64,000 bases of DNA. Origin: Adiantum capillus-veneris. Lineage: Eukaryota; Streptophyta; Polypodiopsida; Polypodiales; Pteridaceae. Every line of letters begins with the position of its first letter. The stretch's first letter is position 1. The stretch is taken from NCBI GenBank assembly GCA_014529385.2, contig CM043945.1, positions 152,741,741-152,805,740 of the forward strand, written 5' to 3'. Made by a program: the position numbers and the translations under genes. A model generated the notes under the pieces. That model did not search any database, was not told the DNA's origin, and worked only from the letters and a program-made list of their open reading frames with translations. Positions 19,448 through 31,621 of the stretch are shown here, in pieces.

Positions 19448-20866
19448 TGTGAGATCCCCAACCCCGGAAGATTGGGGCGACTTGATAGATGGCCTTTATT
19501 TATTCGAAGTTCCATTGACGACACCCTTTCTTCGTTTCCACGAAGCAGAGATACGAGCAATAGAAGAGAGGAAGTCCTCTATCCATCATGATTGTGGTTG
19601 TAAGGATCATACGCCACAAGCCAAGTCAAATAATCAAGGGATTTCAATGGGAGCTAATTCCTATATCACAAAGATAAAATTTCATTGACATATTTAGAAT
19701 CCATAAACAGCTTCTTTTTTTCCACGTTCAAGAGGCACGATCGCCATTTATAAACCCTAAATTGGATATGAGACTTAGTCTAAACTAACTTGTAATTTTA
19801 TTAAAAATACCCGGCTAATTGGATCCACCCATCCATAGACATAGATCCATTTGGATACTACTCTTCCACTTTCCACGCCACACTCACCCATTCTTCTTGT
19901 TTTTTAATTACTACCACATTGTTTTACATATACGAACACGGTTCCTTTATTAGTTCCAGACACAGGTTCGTTCATACAGTCCTTCAGACATCACCAAAAC
20001 AATTCAAACAAAGCTTAATGAAGATAGTTCTATATTTCATCAAAAAAGTATTTTTTCAATTTCTTATGAGTTGCTGCTACCCGCGGACTTTCTGTGTCTA
20101 ATCAACGGAGCCTTTGCAAAGAATTATTTATTCGCTAACCGTGAATTGCATAACCTTCCCATCTTGCTAACCGCGAGACATCTTACTAATCGCCATGCAT
20201 CTCGTTGATTACGAGGGATAAAAAGAGAGCTGATAATCTTAGCTTAATCTTTGCTAACCGCGGGATCATCTTGCTAACCGCGAGGCATCTCGCTAACGGC
20301 AAGGCATCTTGCTACCCGGCAAGGAACAAAAGATATTCTTTCAACAATTCTTCTTCTTAAATGATTCTTCAAACATGATCAAGCAACTCTTTATATCAGA
20401 AGTTACAACTTATCGAACAATAACAGTTCATCAAGCAATAACAATTTATCAAACAGTGACACTTTATCAAACAATTCTTTAACTAGATCTACTAAAACAT
20501 ATGCTTGTTTTTTGTGATAGAATCACATTTCTTGGACCAATTAAGGGAATCCCTATGCTTGGCTTCCTAAGTCAACATGAATATCAATGCAAAATTATAG
20601 ATTTATCTTATCGAATTAGCTACATGTTCGATTACCTCCCGTTTTGGAGGTTGGGTGGTTTCAACTTCTTCTGCAGCCAATACATCTGCTTGAGCTATGA
20701 TTGGAGTGGATGATACATGCCTTTGAACCTTTCTTGGAGTTGGAATGGCAGGAGCATCCTTGGAGCTTTGAGTCACTCTCTTTGGGGCCATCATATCACA
20801 AAAGAGAAGAGGAAAAACTTCGCCTTGAAAAGTACGTAGAGTTATGGCTTCCTTGCTTGCCGAGAA

Positions 20867-20916
<50 letters not shown>

Positions 20917-21180
20917 TCAACAATCCGAGGGACAACACGATGGTGGTGGAGATGGAGATGGAGCTAGAGATGGCTTGAAGGTGAGAGGTTGAGGGATAGA
21001 GCTTGAGAGAGAGAAGATACCTCCAACGTCAAGGCAAGAGAGCTTCCACTTTTGAGAACTTATGTGTGTGTCTTGAAAGTGAGGGGAGAGAAGCCTTTAT
21101 ATAGGATCTCAAGGCCAAAAGCAAGAGCTAAGAATATCAAAAAGCAAGAAGATAAGCTCGCGTACGTTTGTGGCCCCGTT

Positions 21181-21213
<33 letters not shown>

Positions 21214-21236
21214 TATAATTTAAAAGCAAGAAGAAA
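19448..21236 (-). repeat. LG copy B: 5' LTR, left arm of palindrome
   Basis: On the plus strand it begins TGTGAGATC (the reversed LTR end). It contains the reversed GTTAGC array, the in-LTR exon (20612-20791), a (GA)n tract (about 20872-20913) and a reversed TATA box at 21095-21103. It stops at the palindrome centre about 460 bp short of a full LTR start. Confidence 0.65.
20612..20791 (-). pseudogene. In-LTR first exon of LG gag, copy B
   Basis: Sixty open codons start MAPKRVTQSSKDAP and end ...REVIEHVANS at a donor position where GT reads AT (TTCG|ATAAGA). The open frame shows that this short protein part has been kept without stops. Confidence 0.5.
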
Positions 21237-21264
21237 GCATGTTTCTTCTTGCTTTTAAATTATA

Positions 21265-21297
<33 letters not shown>

Positions 21298-21320
21298 AAC
21301 GGGGCCACAAACGTACGCGA
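21158..21320. repeat. Core of a near-perfect palindrome
   Basis: Arms 21158-21236 and 21242-21320 are perfect reverse complements for 79 bp, separated only by GCATG. Beyond the first mismatch the arms continue with few differences for several hundred bases, through the TATA boxes and leader of two LG LTRs set head to head. DNA of this form can extrude a cruciform and is usually unstable. Confidence 0.9.
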
Positions 21321-22649
21321 ACTTATCTTCTTGCTTTTTGCTATTCTTAGCTCTTGCTTTTGGCCTTGAGATCCTATATAAAGACCCCTCTCCCCTCACT
21401 TTCAACAGACACACACATGGAAGTTCTCAAAAGCGGAAGCTCTCTTGCCTTGATGTTGGATTTATCTTCTCTCACTCAACCTCTCACCCGACCCATCTCC
21501 ATTTCTACCACCATCGTGTTGTCCCTCGGATTGCTGAGATCTCTTTATCTCTATCCTGTCATCTTCTAGGCAAGCAAGGAATCCATAACTCTACTTTTCA
21601 CGGCACAATTTTTCTTTTCTCTATCACGATACGTGGTCCTGAAGCGAGTGACTCAAAGCTCCAAGGATACACCTGTCGTTCCATCTTTAAGAAAGGTGCA
21701 AAGGAAGGTATCGTCTACTCCAATCGTAGCTCAGGTGGATGTATCGGTTGCTGCAGAAGTTGAGCCGCCAACCTCCAACATCGAAGATAATCGAACATGT
21801 CGCTAATCCGATAAGATAAATTTATAATTCTGTATTTCTATTCATGTTGACGTGGGATTAGCAATTAGCAAGATGCCTCGCGGTTAGCAAGGTGCCTCGC
21901 AGTTAGCGAGATGTCTCGTGGTTAGAAATATGGAAAGGTTGCACAATTCACGATTAGCAAATAAATAAATCCTTTACAAAGTCTCTGTTGGTTAAATAGA
22001 GAAAGTCCGCGGTAGCGGCAACTCAAAAGAGAAATTGTATAATTTTTTAATTTTTGTAATATAGGATTGTTTTTATTAAACTTTGTTTGATTGTTTTTTA
22101 TGATGTTTGAAGGGCTGTATGAACGAACTTGTATTTAGAACTAATAAAGAAACCCTGTTTGTATTTGTAAACCAGTGTGGTAGTAATTAAAAAACAAGAA
22201 GAACGGGTGGGTGTAATGTGGAAAGTAGAAGACTAGTATCCTAACGGATCTATTTCTACGGATGGGAGCACCCAATTAGTCGAGTACTTTTCACAAGATT
22301 ATTAGCTAGTTAAGTATAAGTCTCATATCACATTTATGATTTATGAATAGCGGTCGTGTCTCTTAAACGTGGAGAAAAAGGCGTAGTTTAATATAGATCC
22401 TAAGTATGTCAATGAGATTTTATCTTTGTGATATAGGGACTAGCTCCCATTGAAATCCTTTGATTATTGACCTGACTTGTGGTGTATGACTCTTACAACC
22501 ACGATCGTGATGGATAGACGACTTCCTCTCTTCTGTTGTTCGTATCTCTACTTCATGGAAATGGAGTAGGATGTTGTCAATGGAACTTAAAAATAAAGGA
22601 AGGCCATCTATCAAGTCGCCCCAATCTTCTCGAGGTTAGGGATCTCACA
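21242..22649 (+). repeat. LG LTR, right arm of palindrome
   Basis: Forward LTR from the pre-TATA region to the LTR end GATCTCACA at 22649. It holds TATATAAAG (21375-21383), a damaged in-LTR exon whose ATG reads ACG near 21630 and whose donor reads CCG|ATAAGA, and the GTTAGC array. After the LTR only the start of a degraded primer site (ATTGATAT) is left before another join. Confidence 0.65.
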
Positions 22650-22659
22650 ATTGATATAA

Positions 22660-23277
22660 AAAAATTTATTATGTTTTTACTTTTTTTACGGACATGCATC
22701 TCGATGCGCGATTTTCAACCCTTCTTCTAGGAGAAGCTTGGCTTCCAAGAAAAGAAGCTCTAATCTTGAGTTATTTCTCTTGCTTCTCTAAAAAGACTCC
22801 TTTCCTAAAAATATTCATTCTACTCCCTCTTTCTTTACAATACTCCTTCTTTCCTAACATTACTCTCTCTTTTCTAAAATTACTCTTTCTTTCTTAAGGG
22901 TCAAATCTCATCTTTAAATATAGCCTTGAGGCTTAAGTTTCCCTTATCAACCTATTGTTTCCAAGTGAATAAGTACCATAATTAATAGTTCAAGAGTCTA
23001 ATTACAATACTCCTTCTTTCCTAACATTACTCTCTCTTTTCTAAAATTACTCTTTCTTTTTTAAGGCTCAAATCTCATCTTTAAATATAGCCTTGAGGCT
23101 TAAGTTTCCCTTATCAACCTATTGTTTCCAAGTGAATAAGTACCATAATTAATAGTTCAAGAGTCTGATTTCCGATCCAATCGTTCCATTGGAATGCTCT
23201 ATGATTTAACAAAATTTGAACCTTAAACACTTTTGCAAAGTAAGTGAAATAATTTTTATTGAAAAATATTGGGTACA
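22660..23277 (-). repeat. LG LTR start segment, reversed, with 167-bp duplication
   Basis: Reversed first part of the LTR, ending at the reversed terminus GGGTACA at 23277. A 167-bp unit is duplicated in tandem (about 22835-23001 and 23002-23168) with only about two differences. Confidence 0.6.
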
Positions 23278-23640
23278 TTATAATCTCTCAACTTAGGGAT
23301 TTGAAATGTCCTCATCTCGAAAAAAAGTGAGGGTACTCCTACTCTAATTACTAGCTCGATCATCATTGGGTCCAAAAGGGTGGTGTCCTTAGTCTGCTTC
23401 AGTTGCTACTATTTCTCTATTAGTCAGACGTGAGCAAGTGTTCCAATAATATCCCTACCCTCCACATTTAAAGCATCAAACACTCAAGTGTGGAGGATCT
23501 TGCGCGTTAGCAGCATAAGCTCTTTGTGGTTGTCTATTGTTGAAGCTCTAATTCTATTCAATTATTCTTGTAATCCCTTACTTTTTCATTAAATATTTAG
23601 CTTGTAGTAAAGCACCTTGTACAGTGGTAGGTGTCCGAAG
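23278..23640 (-). pseudogene. LG gag C-terminal remnant
   Basis: Reversed gag end adjoining the LTR terminus. A zinc knuckle remnant CFKCGG..GYYWNTC can be read with a stop inside and Tyr in place of His, followed upstream by the INRIEQ-type segment seen in copy A. It is cut at about 23640. Confidence 0.5.
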
Positions 23641-23894
23641 GCTTTTCAATCAACGAGCAAAGAAAATCGAACGAAGTCAGTTTTTGAGCAAATTTGAGCA
23701 ACACCCTTGACAAATTAATGCAAGCGTAAGGTATATTGAAGAAAATACTCATGTCATTTTAAATCAACCAACTTCTCCAATACACAAATGGGTCATATAT
23801 TTTAAATCACCAGAAAGCAACTGCCAGAATAAAATCCCAAGTCATAGAAGTACATATAAAGCGGTTAATTGCGGATGCATAAAAAACACTAAAA
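23641..23894. other. Short unique spacer; target duplication of Cop1 at its end
   Basis: No gene. TAAAA at 23890-23894 is the left target-site duplication of Cop1; its partner is at 29075-29079. Confidence 0.7.
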
Positions 23895-24121
23895 TGCTGG
23901 AATTAGGGTTGCAGAGAAACACACACAGCTTGGAGAAGACGAAGGAAGCTCAAGGCACACAATAGAGAGTGTGTTACTTAGTGTGCAATGCGCAGATAGA
24001 TAGCCCTAGAGTGATGGGCGTATATACAATGCACAGGGGGAAAAACCTCCTAAAGACGGGAAAAATGCCCCGGCGGTCCTAATGTGTTCACACACATCAC
24101 TACCACATGTATATGGTAACA
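23895..24121 (-). repeat. Cop1 3' LTR
   Basis: The LTR at the left edge, which is the 3' end of the minus-strand element. It starts TGCTGGAATT where the other LTR has TGTTGGAATT. Confidence 0.9.
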
Positions 24122-24196
24122 AATCCCCCCTGGAGTGATACGGTGAACGAGAGCTGGCACATGAGTAAAGGGAAGTGCCATGCCCTGAGGACAGGA

Positions 24197-25009
24197 TCAG
24201 TCCACAAAGGGGAGTAAGCCCAAAGCTTTGCGGAAAGCTTCAAGCTTCTTACGATCGCGAGACAATGCCTTTGTGAAAAGATCTGCAAGGTTGTCCTGTG
24301 TTGGCACATAAGCCAAGCTGATCTCTCCTGTTGAGAGCCTCTCCCTGACATAGTGATAATGCACCTCAATGTGCTTTGTGCGAGCATGAAAAATTGGGTT
24401 CCTCGCAACTGCCAATGCGCTCTGACTGTTAGTGTAGATAGTGTTGGCAGTGTCCTGTCCAACACCCAAATCAGCCATAAGGCGTCTGAGCCATACACAC
24501 TCAACCGTAGCTGTGAAGATTGCCCTGTACTCAGACTCACAACTCGAAGTGGCCACAGTAGGTTGCTTCTTGCTCAACCATGATATACATGAACTGCCAA
24601 GCATGAAACAAAAACCACTTGTGGACACTCGCGTGTCAAAACAACCAGCCCAGTCTGAGTCCAAAAAAGCATGTAAGTCTGGCGGCAATGATCCCCCCTT
24701 GGAATAAAACAAGCCAAGATGTAAAGTGCCACTAAGGTAGCGGAAAATCCTCTTGAAAGCCTGCCAATGCTTAGACCCTGGGCTATGCATAAATCTGCTG
24801 ACCTGTGAGACTGCAAACTGAATATCCGGCCTCGTGTTGCATACATAAATGAGGCAGCCAACAGCAGTTTGGTAAAGAGTGACATCAACAGGATCACCAG
24901 CATCATGTAGACTCAACTTCAAACCTGTTTCCATGGGAGTGGCAATAGATTTGCTATCCTCAAGTCCAAACTTACATAGCAATGTCTCTATGTAACTTTT
25001 CTGACACAA
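24197..25009 (-). pseudogene. Cop1 RNase H domain
   Basis: An open frame of 270 codons. It starts CQKSYIETLLCKFG, passes GCLIYVCNTRPDIQFAVSQ, and has the Copia RNase H hallmarks HAFLDSDWAGCFDTRVSTSGF, SWLSKKQPTVATSSCESEYRA and NPIFHARTKHIEVHYHYVRE. The end KALGLLPFVD lies about 75 bp before the 3' LTR. RNase H removes the RNA strand during reverse transcription. It is separated from the reverse transcriptase by two TAG stops about 20 bp apart. Confidence 0.85.
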
Positions 25010-25036
25010 GGCAATACCACCATCACACTACTTAAA

Positions 25037-26290
25037 CTATATACCCAAATAATGATGCAACAGCCCCAAATCTTTCATCTTGAAAGTAGCATTCAAATCA
25101 GCCTTAAATTCAGCAATATGTCTCTCATTTGGTCCAGTGATCAGCAAATCATCAACATAAAGAACCACAATGAGAAGTACATCACCCTCACGCTTTACAT
25201 ACAATGTGCTTTCTGTTGGACTGTTACGAAAGCCTTGTTTGACCAAATGAGTGTCAGCTTTCTCATACCAAGCACGAGGAGATTGCTTCAACCCATACAA
25301 AGCCTTGTTACATTTGCACACTTTGTCCTCTTGTCCTTTTATGACAAAACCGCGAGGCTGCGTTACATAAACTTCCTCAAATATGTCACCATTCAAGAAA
25401 GCAGTAACAATGTATGATTGATGTACATCCCAACCAAAATGAGCTGCCAATGCACATAGAAAACGCACAGTAGTCATACGACAAGTGGGAGCAAAAGTCT
25501 CTTCATAATCTATGCCTTTTTGTTGTGCATAACCCTTTCCAACAAGTCGAGCCTTATGGCGATCGATCTCACCATCCGGCTTGCGTTTCAACTTGTACAC
25601 CCACTTCGTACCAATGGCCTTTTTGCTAGGAGGCAAATCACATAAAGTCCATGTGTCATTTTCTATAAGTGCGTCATATTCTGATTGCATGGCAGCCATC
25701 CAATTTTCTGAATTTTGTGCTTCATCAAAAGTCTGAGGCTCCTCAACATCATGTAAGCTAGACACAGCCAAAGCATAACAATCTGATGCATAAGATGCAT
25801 GGCGAGAGCCTGAACGAGTACGACTAGACAAAGGTGCATCCAATTTACTATCACGCAAAGTGTGCACTAGCCATTTTGGCATACCTCTAGCCTGCTCATT
25901 TTCAGCCCTTTCCTCATCAAGTACATCATGTACATCTGCATCAGTAATAGGCTGATCTAAAACATTTTCAGAAACCCCCATAGGCTGTACATTTGCCTCA
26001 TTGGAACTTACATTCATATTTCCACCACTAAAAAGAGCCAACAAAGTGTCATAAATGTCCTGTGAGCTTACGTTACTGTGTCTGGTACATGACAGCAAGG
26101 GCTGAACAGAATATTCCACAAACACTACATCCCGTGAAACCAGAATACGTTTTGTTTGCGGATGATACAACCTGTAACCTTTGCTTTCAGCACTATAACC
26201 AACAAAAATACATTTGACATCCTTATCATCCAATTTTCTGCGCTGCACTTGTGGCACCAAAGCATATGCCAAACAGCCAAAAACACGCAT
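25037..26290 (-). pseudogene. Cop1 reverse transcriptase
   Basis: The frame of 417 codons begins in the integrase C-terminal region (MRVFGCLAYALVP) and has the Copia RT blocks GTKWVYKLKRKPDGEIDRHKARLVGKGYAQ, ALYGLKQSPRAWY and the catalytic YVDD motif in VVLYVDDLLITG. It ends with KMKDLGLLHHYLGI followed by TAG, read as CAG in the ancestral frame. Catalytic residues look intact. Confidence 0.85.
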
Positions 26291-27505
26291 GTGCTCAATA
26301 AAAGGCTTTCTATCATGCCATGCTTCATATGGAGTAATAGACTACAAAGCTTTCGTAGGACACCTATTAAGTACATAAGTGGCACACATGATGGCCTCAA
26401 GCCAAAAAGAATGCGGTAAAGCTTGACTTTTGACCATACATCGTGCCATTTCCGTCAGTGACCTGTTTTTCCTCTCAGCAACACCATTTTGTTGAGGTGT
26501 ATAAGGCACTGTACATTGGTGTTTTATCCCACGACTAGCCAAAAATGCATTAAATTCATGAGATATATACTCCCCCCCTCGATCGGAACGGAGGGTGCCC
26601 ATAGTACATTTCAAGACATTTTCAACCATAGCCAGAAATTGTTTGAAGCACATAAAAACTTCGGACTTCGCTTCAAGCGGAAATACCCATGCATGCCTGG
26701 AGTAATCATCAATGAAAGTCACGAAGTATAGGTAATTGCCCAAGGACGGAGTTTGCATGGGCCCACAAACATCACTATGCACAAGCTGCAACCTGCATGT
26801 GGCCCGAACTAAACCATCCTTTGGAAATTTAGAACGCTGCATCTTACCCAAAATACAGCCTTCACAAACATGTTTGACAGGTGCTTCAAGAGGTGGCAAA
26901 GAAGAAACCATATCAGATTTCTGCAAACGCAGCAAACTGGCAAAATTCAGATGACCAAAACGTGCATGCCAAAGTTTTGCATCTGAAATAGCCCTTGAAT
27001 CTGCAACAGCATTTGCAAAATTTTGTCCACACTTGTCATACAAAGTGAGCTTATACAGCCCACGGCACAAAAGCCCAGATGCAACAATTTCATCACCGAA
27101 ACTGAGATCATGAACTGTACATCTAACATCCACAAATTTGACTACAAGTCCAAGTCTAGCAAGTGTGGATACAGACAAGAGATTCTTCTTGATCCCAGGT
27201 ACATAAAGTGCATCAACAAGTGTGAACGAACTGCCATTAGCAGCAGTGAGCACAATTTTTCCAACTCCCTGAACTGGATAAGAGGCGTTGTTGGCACAAG
27301 TGACTGAATTCCCAGGAGGGATAGACTCGAGAGAGGTAAATAATTCACGATGTGAGGTAATGTGCTTTGTAGCACCACTGTCAAAATACCACACATGTGA
27401 ATCTGCAACAACTGACAAGCATGCATCATGGACAGCAGGATTGTAAGTGCACTCTGAGCTAAAAGCCCATTCTGCATCAACATCAGCATTACAGTCTCCT
27501 TTCAC
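26291..27505 (-). pseudogene. Cop1 protease and integrase
   Basis: A frame of 387 codons (26342-27505), with the next in-frame codons continuing past a TAG near 26340 into the reverse transcriptase frame. The protease motif YFDSGATKH has the catalytic Asp. A gag-pre-integrase part with the zinc finger (LWHARFGHLNF...CEGCILGK) follows, then the integrase core with DVCGP, TFIDDYSRHAWV, TLRSDRGGEYIS and PYTPQQNGVAERKNR; these hold the D,D,E triad. Confidence 0.85.
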
Positions 27506-27582
27506 AGAAGACTCAACAATGGCTGCATTTGTAGTGGAACCAGCATTTGCAGTGGAACCACCCTCTTTCTTCTTAGCCTCTT

Positions 27583-28485
27583 TGCCTTCAACTTAGGACA
27601 CGACTTGATCAAGTGATCATTGGCTTTACAATAATGGCAACGCGTCTTCTTTTTGCCCTTATCACCAGAATTGCCATACGAAGTACTGCCAGCAGAAGCA
27701 TTAGGAACAAAATTTTTGCCACTCGCAGAAGAACCATAAGAAGTGGCTGCATTACTGTTACCACCCTTTCTTTGAGAAGCAATAAAATCCTGTTCAACTG
27801 CACGCTGCCTAGTCCTGTTTTTTTTGAAAAGTGACTCTTACAACAGCAATGTGCATAATGCATCAAACTTGACAACTTCAGGATTTCCTTGGGTCATAAG
27901 TCTCCAAGTACTAGCAAAAGTCTAGTAGGAATTTGGTAAGGCATCAAGAACAGTCTGCACAAGGGAACTGTCTGAAATGACTTCACCTGCAGAAATAAGC
28001 TGCTCATTGATATCCTTGACACTAGCAAGGAAAGTGTCCATATCATCTTCCTCATGCATAATCTTCGACTCCAGCTCTTTACGCAGCAAAGCAATTTTAG
28101 CCTCATTGCGGCTTGCATAAAGACCTGCTAAAATATCCCAAGCCTGTTTTGCAGATTTTGTTGAACGGATGTGAGGAACAATGGTGCGCTTCACAGACAA
28201 CGCAATCAATGCATGAGCCTGCGCATCCTTAACATCCGAACGAGCTTGTTCTGCCGTAGGCAAAACAACTCTAACAGCTGCAACCCTTGCAGCAAGACCT
28301 GCAACATCCTCAACATCGCCTACATCCTCAGAACCAGGACGTACATCAATGCCCTGCACAATGTTCTAGACACCCTTTGACACAAGAACATGTTGCATCA
28401 TATAAGCCCACATAGGGTAGTTGTCCCCATCCAACCTGTCCTCAGCAGCAAACATCTTGAACACATCTGTGTTGTTGTCAGCCAT
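27583..28485 (-). pseudogene. Cop1 gag
   Basis: Starts MADNN at 28485 and reads ...RLDGDNYPMWAYMMQHVL. A TAG at 28366-28368 stands where the second copy has Trp. It continues QGIDVRPGSEDVG... to a TAG at 27922-27924 that is shared with the second copy. Beyond it, the capsid end (TFASTWRLMTQGNPEVVKF) and the zinc knuckle CHYCKANDHLIKSC (near 27600-27640) can be read. One A is missing near 27583, which shifts the frame before the protease. Confidence 0.75.
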
Positions 28486-28833
28486 GGTAAATGCTGCACC
28501 TGATGGGAAAACTGCCCGAAAATAGAAGAAACGGAGCGGGAACAACTTGTGCTATATAGCACAAACCGTAGAAGACTATAAGGCACCTGTTATGCAGAAA
28601 ACGGCACTGACAGAAATTCTGCACAAAATGACGAAATATCCTGTGCAGTACTGCCTGTAGTGGAAACGGAGGCCGAAATGAGCCCAAATCAAAATTCTGA
28701 GCAGACCAAGGTCTTCTAGCTTTCCCAAAAATTTTATCGACCTGCGAACACTCGTTAAAGCTCACTAAAATCGGCAAAAGTGAGCAGGCGTGTGCTGGAG
28801 CAGCTGGCGACTAAGCCCGGGAGGACGTGACCT

Positions 28834-28845
28834 GCTCTGATACCA
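28834..28845 (-). other. Cop1 primer-binding site
   Basis: GCTCTGATACCA is the exact reverse complement of TGGTATCAGAGC, the plant initiator-Met-tRNA primer site, two bases inside the 5' LTR. Confidence 0.9.
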
Positions 28846-28847
28846 AT

Positions 28848-29074
28848 TGTTGGAATTAGGGTTGCAGAGAAACACACACAGCTTGGAGAAGACGAAGGAA
28901 GCTCAAGGCACACTATAGAGAGTGTGTTACTTAGTGTGCAATGGAAAGATAGATAGCCCTAGAGTGATGGGCGTATATACAATGCACGGGAGAAAAAACC
29001 TCCTAAAGAGGGAAAAAATGCCCCGGCGGTCCTAGTGTGTTCACACACATCACTACCACATGTATATGGTAACA
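28848..29074 (-). repeat. Cop1 5' LTR
   Basis: TGTTGGAATTAGGG...GGTAACA on the plus strand. It is followed by the target duplication TAAAA (29075-29079). Confidence 0.9.
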
Positions 29075-29079
29075 TAAAA

Positions 29080-30680
29080 AAGGTTAGAACTAACAAACTT
29101 CTCGTAAGTCTATGAGAAGTAGACAAAATAACCTTGTAAAATTGAGAAACCTCATGATCAAGAGTATAAATATGCTCTCCTATAGTATTTTCTTTGGGCT
29201 CAGACTTTACATGCTCTATGACAAAGTGAGAGGATGCAGAGAGAAATCTCCGCCATCAATGCTAAAATGTTGCTTAATAGTGTCAACTTTGATCTCCTGC
29301 ATGTGATTATCAAACATAAGCACTAGTCTCTGACCTGGTTGAGGGCCATACACAATAATGTGTGCTCATTGCACACAACAGTTTTGAGCATAAAGCTGTA
29401 AATAAATTTTTGAAGACACAAGTTTATGTTCAAGGAGGAAATCATTCTTAATTTTGGTCGTGTCATACAAGTATTATAGAGATGGGCATGGATACTAGGG
29501 CAGTATGCACAAAAGACATTCTGATAATCATTGCACAACCAAAACATCAAAGAAATACTTTTCCAATACCACATAACAAAAACGATGTTTAAGATTTATA
29601 GTGACAATTAAATCAAAAAAGTAGAAAGCAATAAACCCCATGAAGCCAACAAACTCGTCAAGGAGAAAAATCCCTTGCGAAATCACCATCAAATCCATAA
29701 TTTAGGAAATCAAACCTAACATTCGTTTGATTTTTTTCAAGAAAATAGTAAAGCTCATCTCGTTGTCAGGTGTGAATGCGTTGCAAAGGTAGGGTTTTGT
29801 TCCCGGACCTCTCTATTAAAAGTACTCTCTTTGTCTACCCATTTGTTCAATGCTTCTCTCCCATCTTGCTTCACTTGTCTTCATCTTGCCTAGCTTAGTA
29901 GGTCTTGCCTAGCTCAGTAGGTCTTCTCTAAATATAGCTATGAGCTCTACAGTAGTGTCGCTTGGCCCATCATAGCCCAGCTGCGCTTAGCTTTTCCTAC
30001 CGTAGCTTACTCCCACTAAACTCGGTCTCAGCACCTCTCAAAATAGGTTCAACCTATAAGCCTAATCATGATCTGTGGAAGGCCAGTCTAGTAGAGGCCA
30101 TTAGATTTTAAGGATGTTATCCATTAGGCAAAATCTTTTAACATTCTTGTTGGAGCCATCTAAGGGTGGATTGAAATTGGTGTGCAAGTCTAGTGTTTGG
30201 TCTTATCATTAGCTAATTTAGAAAACAAATGTTTTCCCTAAACTAGTCGGGCATGTGAATTTCCTACAGCAGACAAACACACTACTTGCATATAAACAAA
30301 ATAATATGTGCTCCCCCCTTTTTCCCTCCCTCACTTGCTTGCCTAGTGACATGCCCCCCTGCCCGGGGTCTGTGTGCCCTTGGATGGCTTCAACAAGAAT
30401 CTTATAAGATTTTGCCTAATGGAGGATATCCAAAAATACATGACAACATGTGAGGAGATTGAGCTTGGTCTATGGAAGGCCATCAAAGGGCATCGCACAC
30501 GCAGATGATGTTGATGGGCGTGGATGCTATGCAAGAGTTGTTGAAATAAATAAATAAAATATTCTAGCTTCACGCCTCGTGATCCCAAAGAGTACGAGCA
30601 CCCATTCAAATCATCCAATCCCAATCTATATAACAACCCCATGTATCCCGCTCCAATCATCTCATCGCAATCCAATACAC
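29080..30680. other. No gene recognised
   Basis: AT-rich sequence with short chance frames. A short direct duplication of TGCCTAGCTCAGTAGGTCTT occurs near 29890-29930. A (CT)n tract (about 30700-30723) and an (AC)n tract (about 30745-30764) follow just beyond. Confidence 0.4.
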
Positions 30681-31621
30681 CCGCCTATCTACGTGCGTAG
30701 TCTCTCTCTCTCTCTCTCTCTCTCCCCTTCTTTTTTTGTGTAACACACACACACACACACACACAGCCGTTATCGATCAGAGACTTAAAGCCAACGTCCA
30801 TCGAAGAGCCCAAAAACCTGCATGGCGCTGCTCCTTCATGCTGTTGCTATTCAACCAGCCCTTACTACCCCAATTGATGCCGCAACTGCTCTTGCACAAC
30901 ATCTGTTGCTGATATCGATGATGCCCTACAGTATCGCCATGTTCTTGTTTAGGCAGCCAACGTCTAATATCGGCATGTTTACAATATTGCTCTTTGGGCT
31001 GCCGTAATACTGCCTCGAGTTGCTCTTTGGGCGCAGCCACACTTGAGGCCCTCCCTAATTTCAATACACTGCTGGCTGCCAGGGTGGTGATCGCCCACTG
31101 TCATTATGCAACCTTTGTTGAGCCGACCAAACCTTTTCCACATCGACATGCTACAAAGCGACAGGGTTGGGGTCGACGAGGGTGGGGCCGCCTGTGAATG
31201 TGATAAGCTTTGTGTTTGGAGATGAGCTCTATTTTTGTTGAGCCCCACCTCTGTTTGGGCTCTGGTCACCATTAGTTAGTTGATGAGCTGCTTGCAAGTC
31301 CTACCATGCTGCCAAAACTAGACCCAATCTACTACCGCTCTTTCAAATTCTTCACATGTTGTCCACCATGCTACTGAAAAGGAAGAACAAGCCCTCGCTA
31401 ACGCCAATGGCGCTGCTACAACACCTACTGCGGCCAATTTTGCATATGTCGCCCATGCAGCCTTCAATTCTTCAGCCATCAGAGCAGCGAAAGCTGGAGC
31501 CAACCTTGCAAACTGTAACGGCCATATACAACCTTGGTGAAGCCACCGATGCCACCACTCCCAATGATAGTGATGCCAATCATGAAGATGGAGTTTTTCC
31601 TCCGCTTTATAAGCCTTGTCC

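Larger units (their letters stand above)
23895..29074 (-). mobile_element. Cop1: complete Ty1/Copia element, mutated
   Basis: A 5180-bp element with 227-bp LTRs (23895-24121 and 28848-29074; TG...CA) that differ at roughly 11 positions, and a 5-bp target duplication TAAAA. The primer site is at 28834-28845 and a purine-rich tract (CCAGGGGGGATT, minus strand) adjoins the left LTR. Coding order from right to left is gag, protease, integrase, reverse transcriptase, RNase H, the order that defines Copia. Stops at 28366, 27922, 26340, 25037 and nearby, and a lost base near 27583, inactivate it. Confidence 0.93.

Noticed and set aside
23895-29074. Cop1 as a plant pararetrovirus or an env-bearing element
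   Set aside because: Gene order is plain Copia, LTRs and target duplication are present, and there is no extra frame after RNase H.
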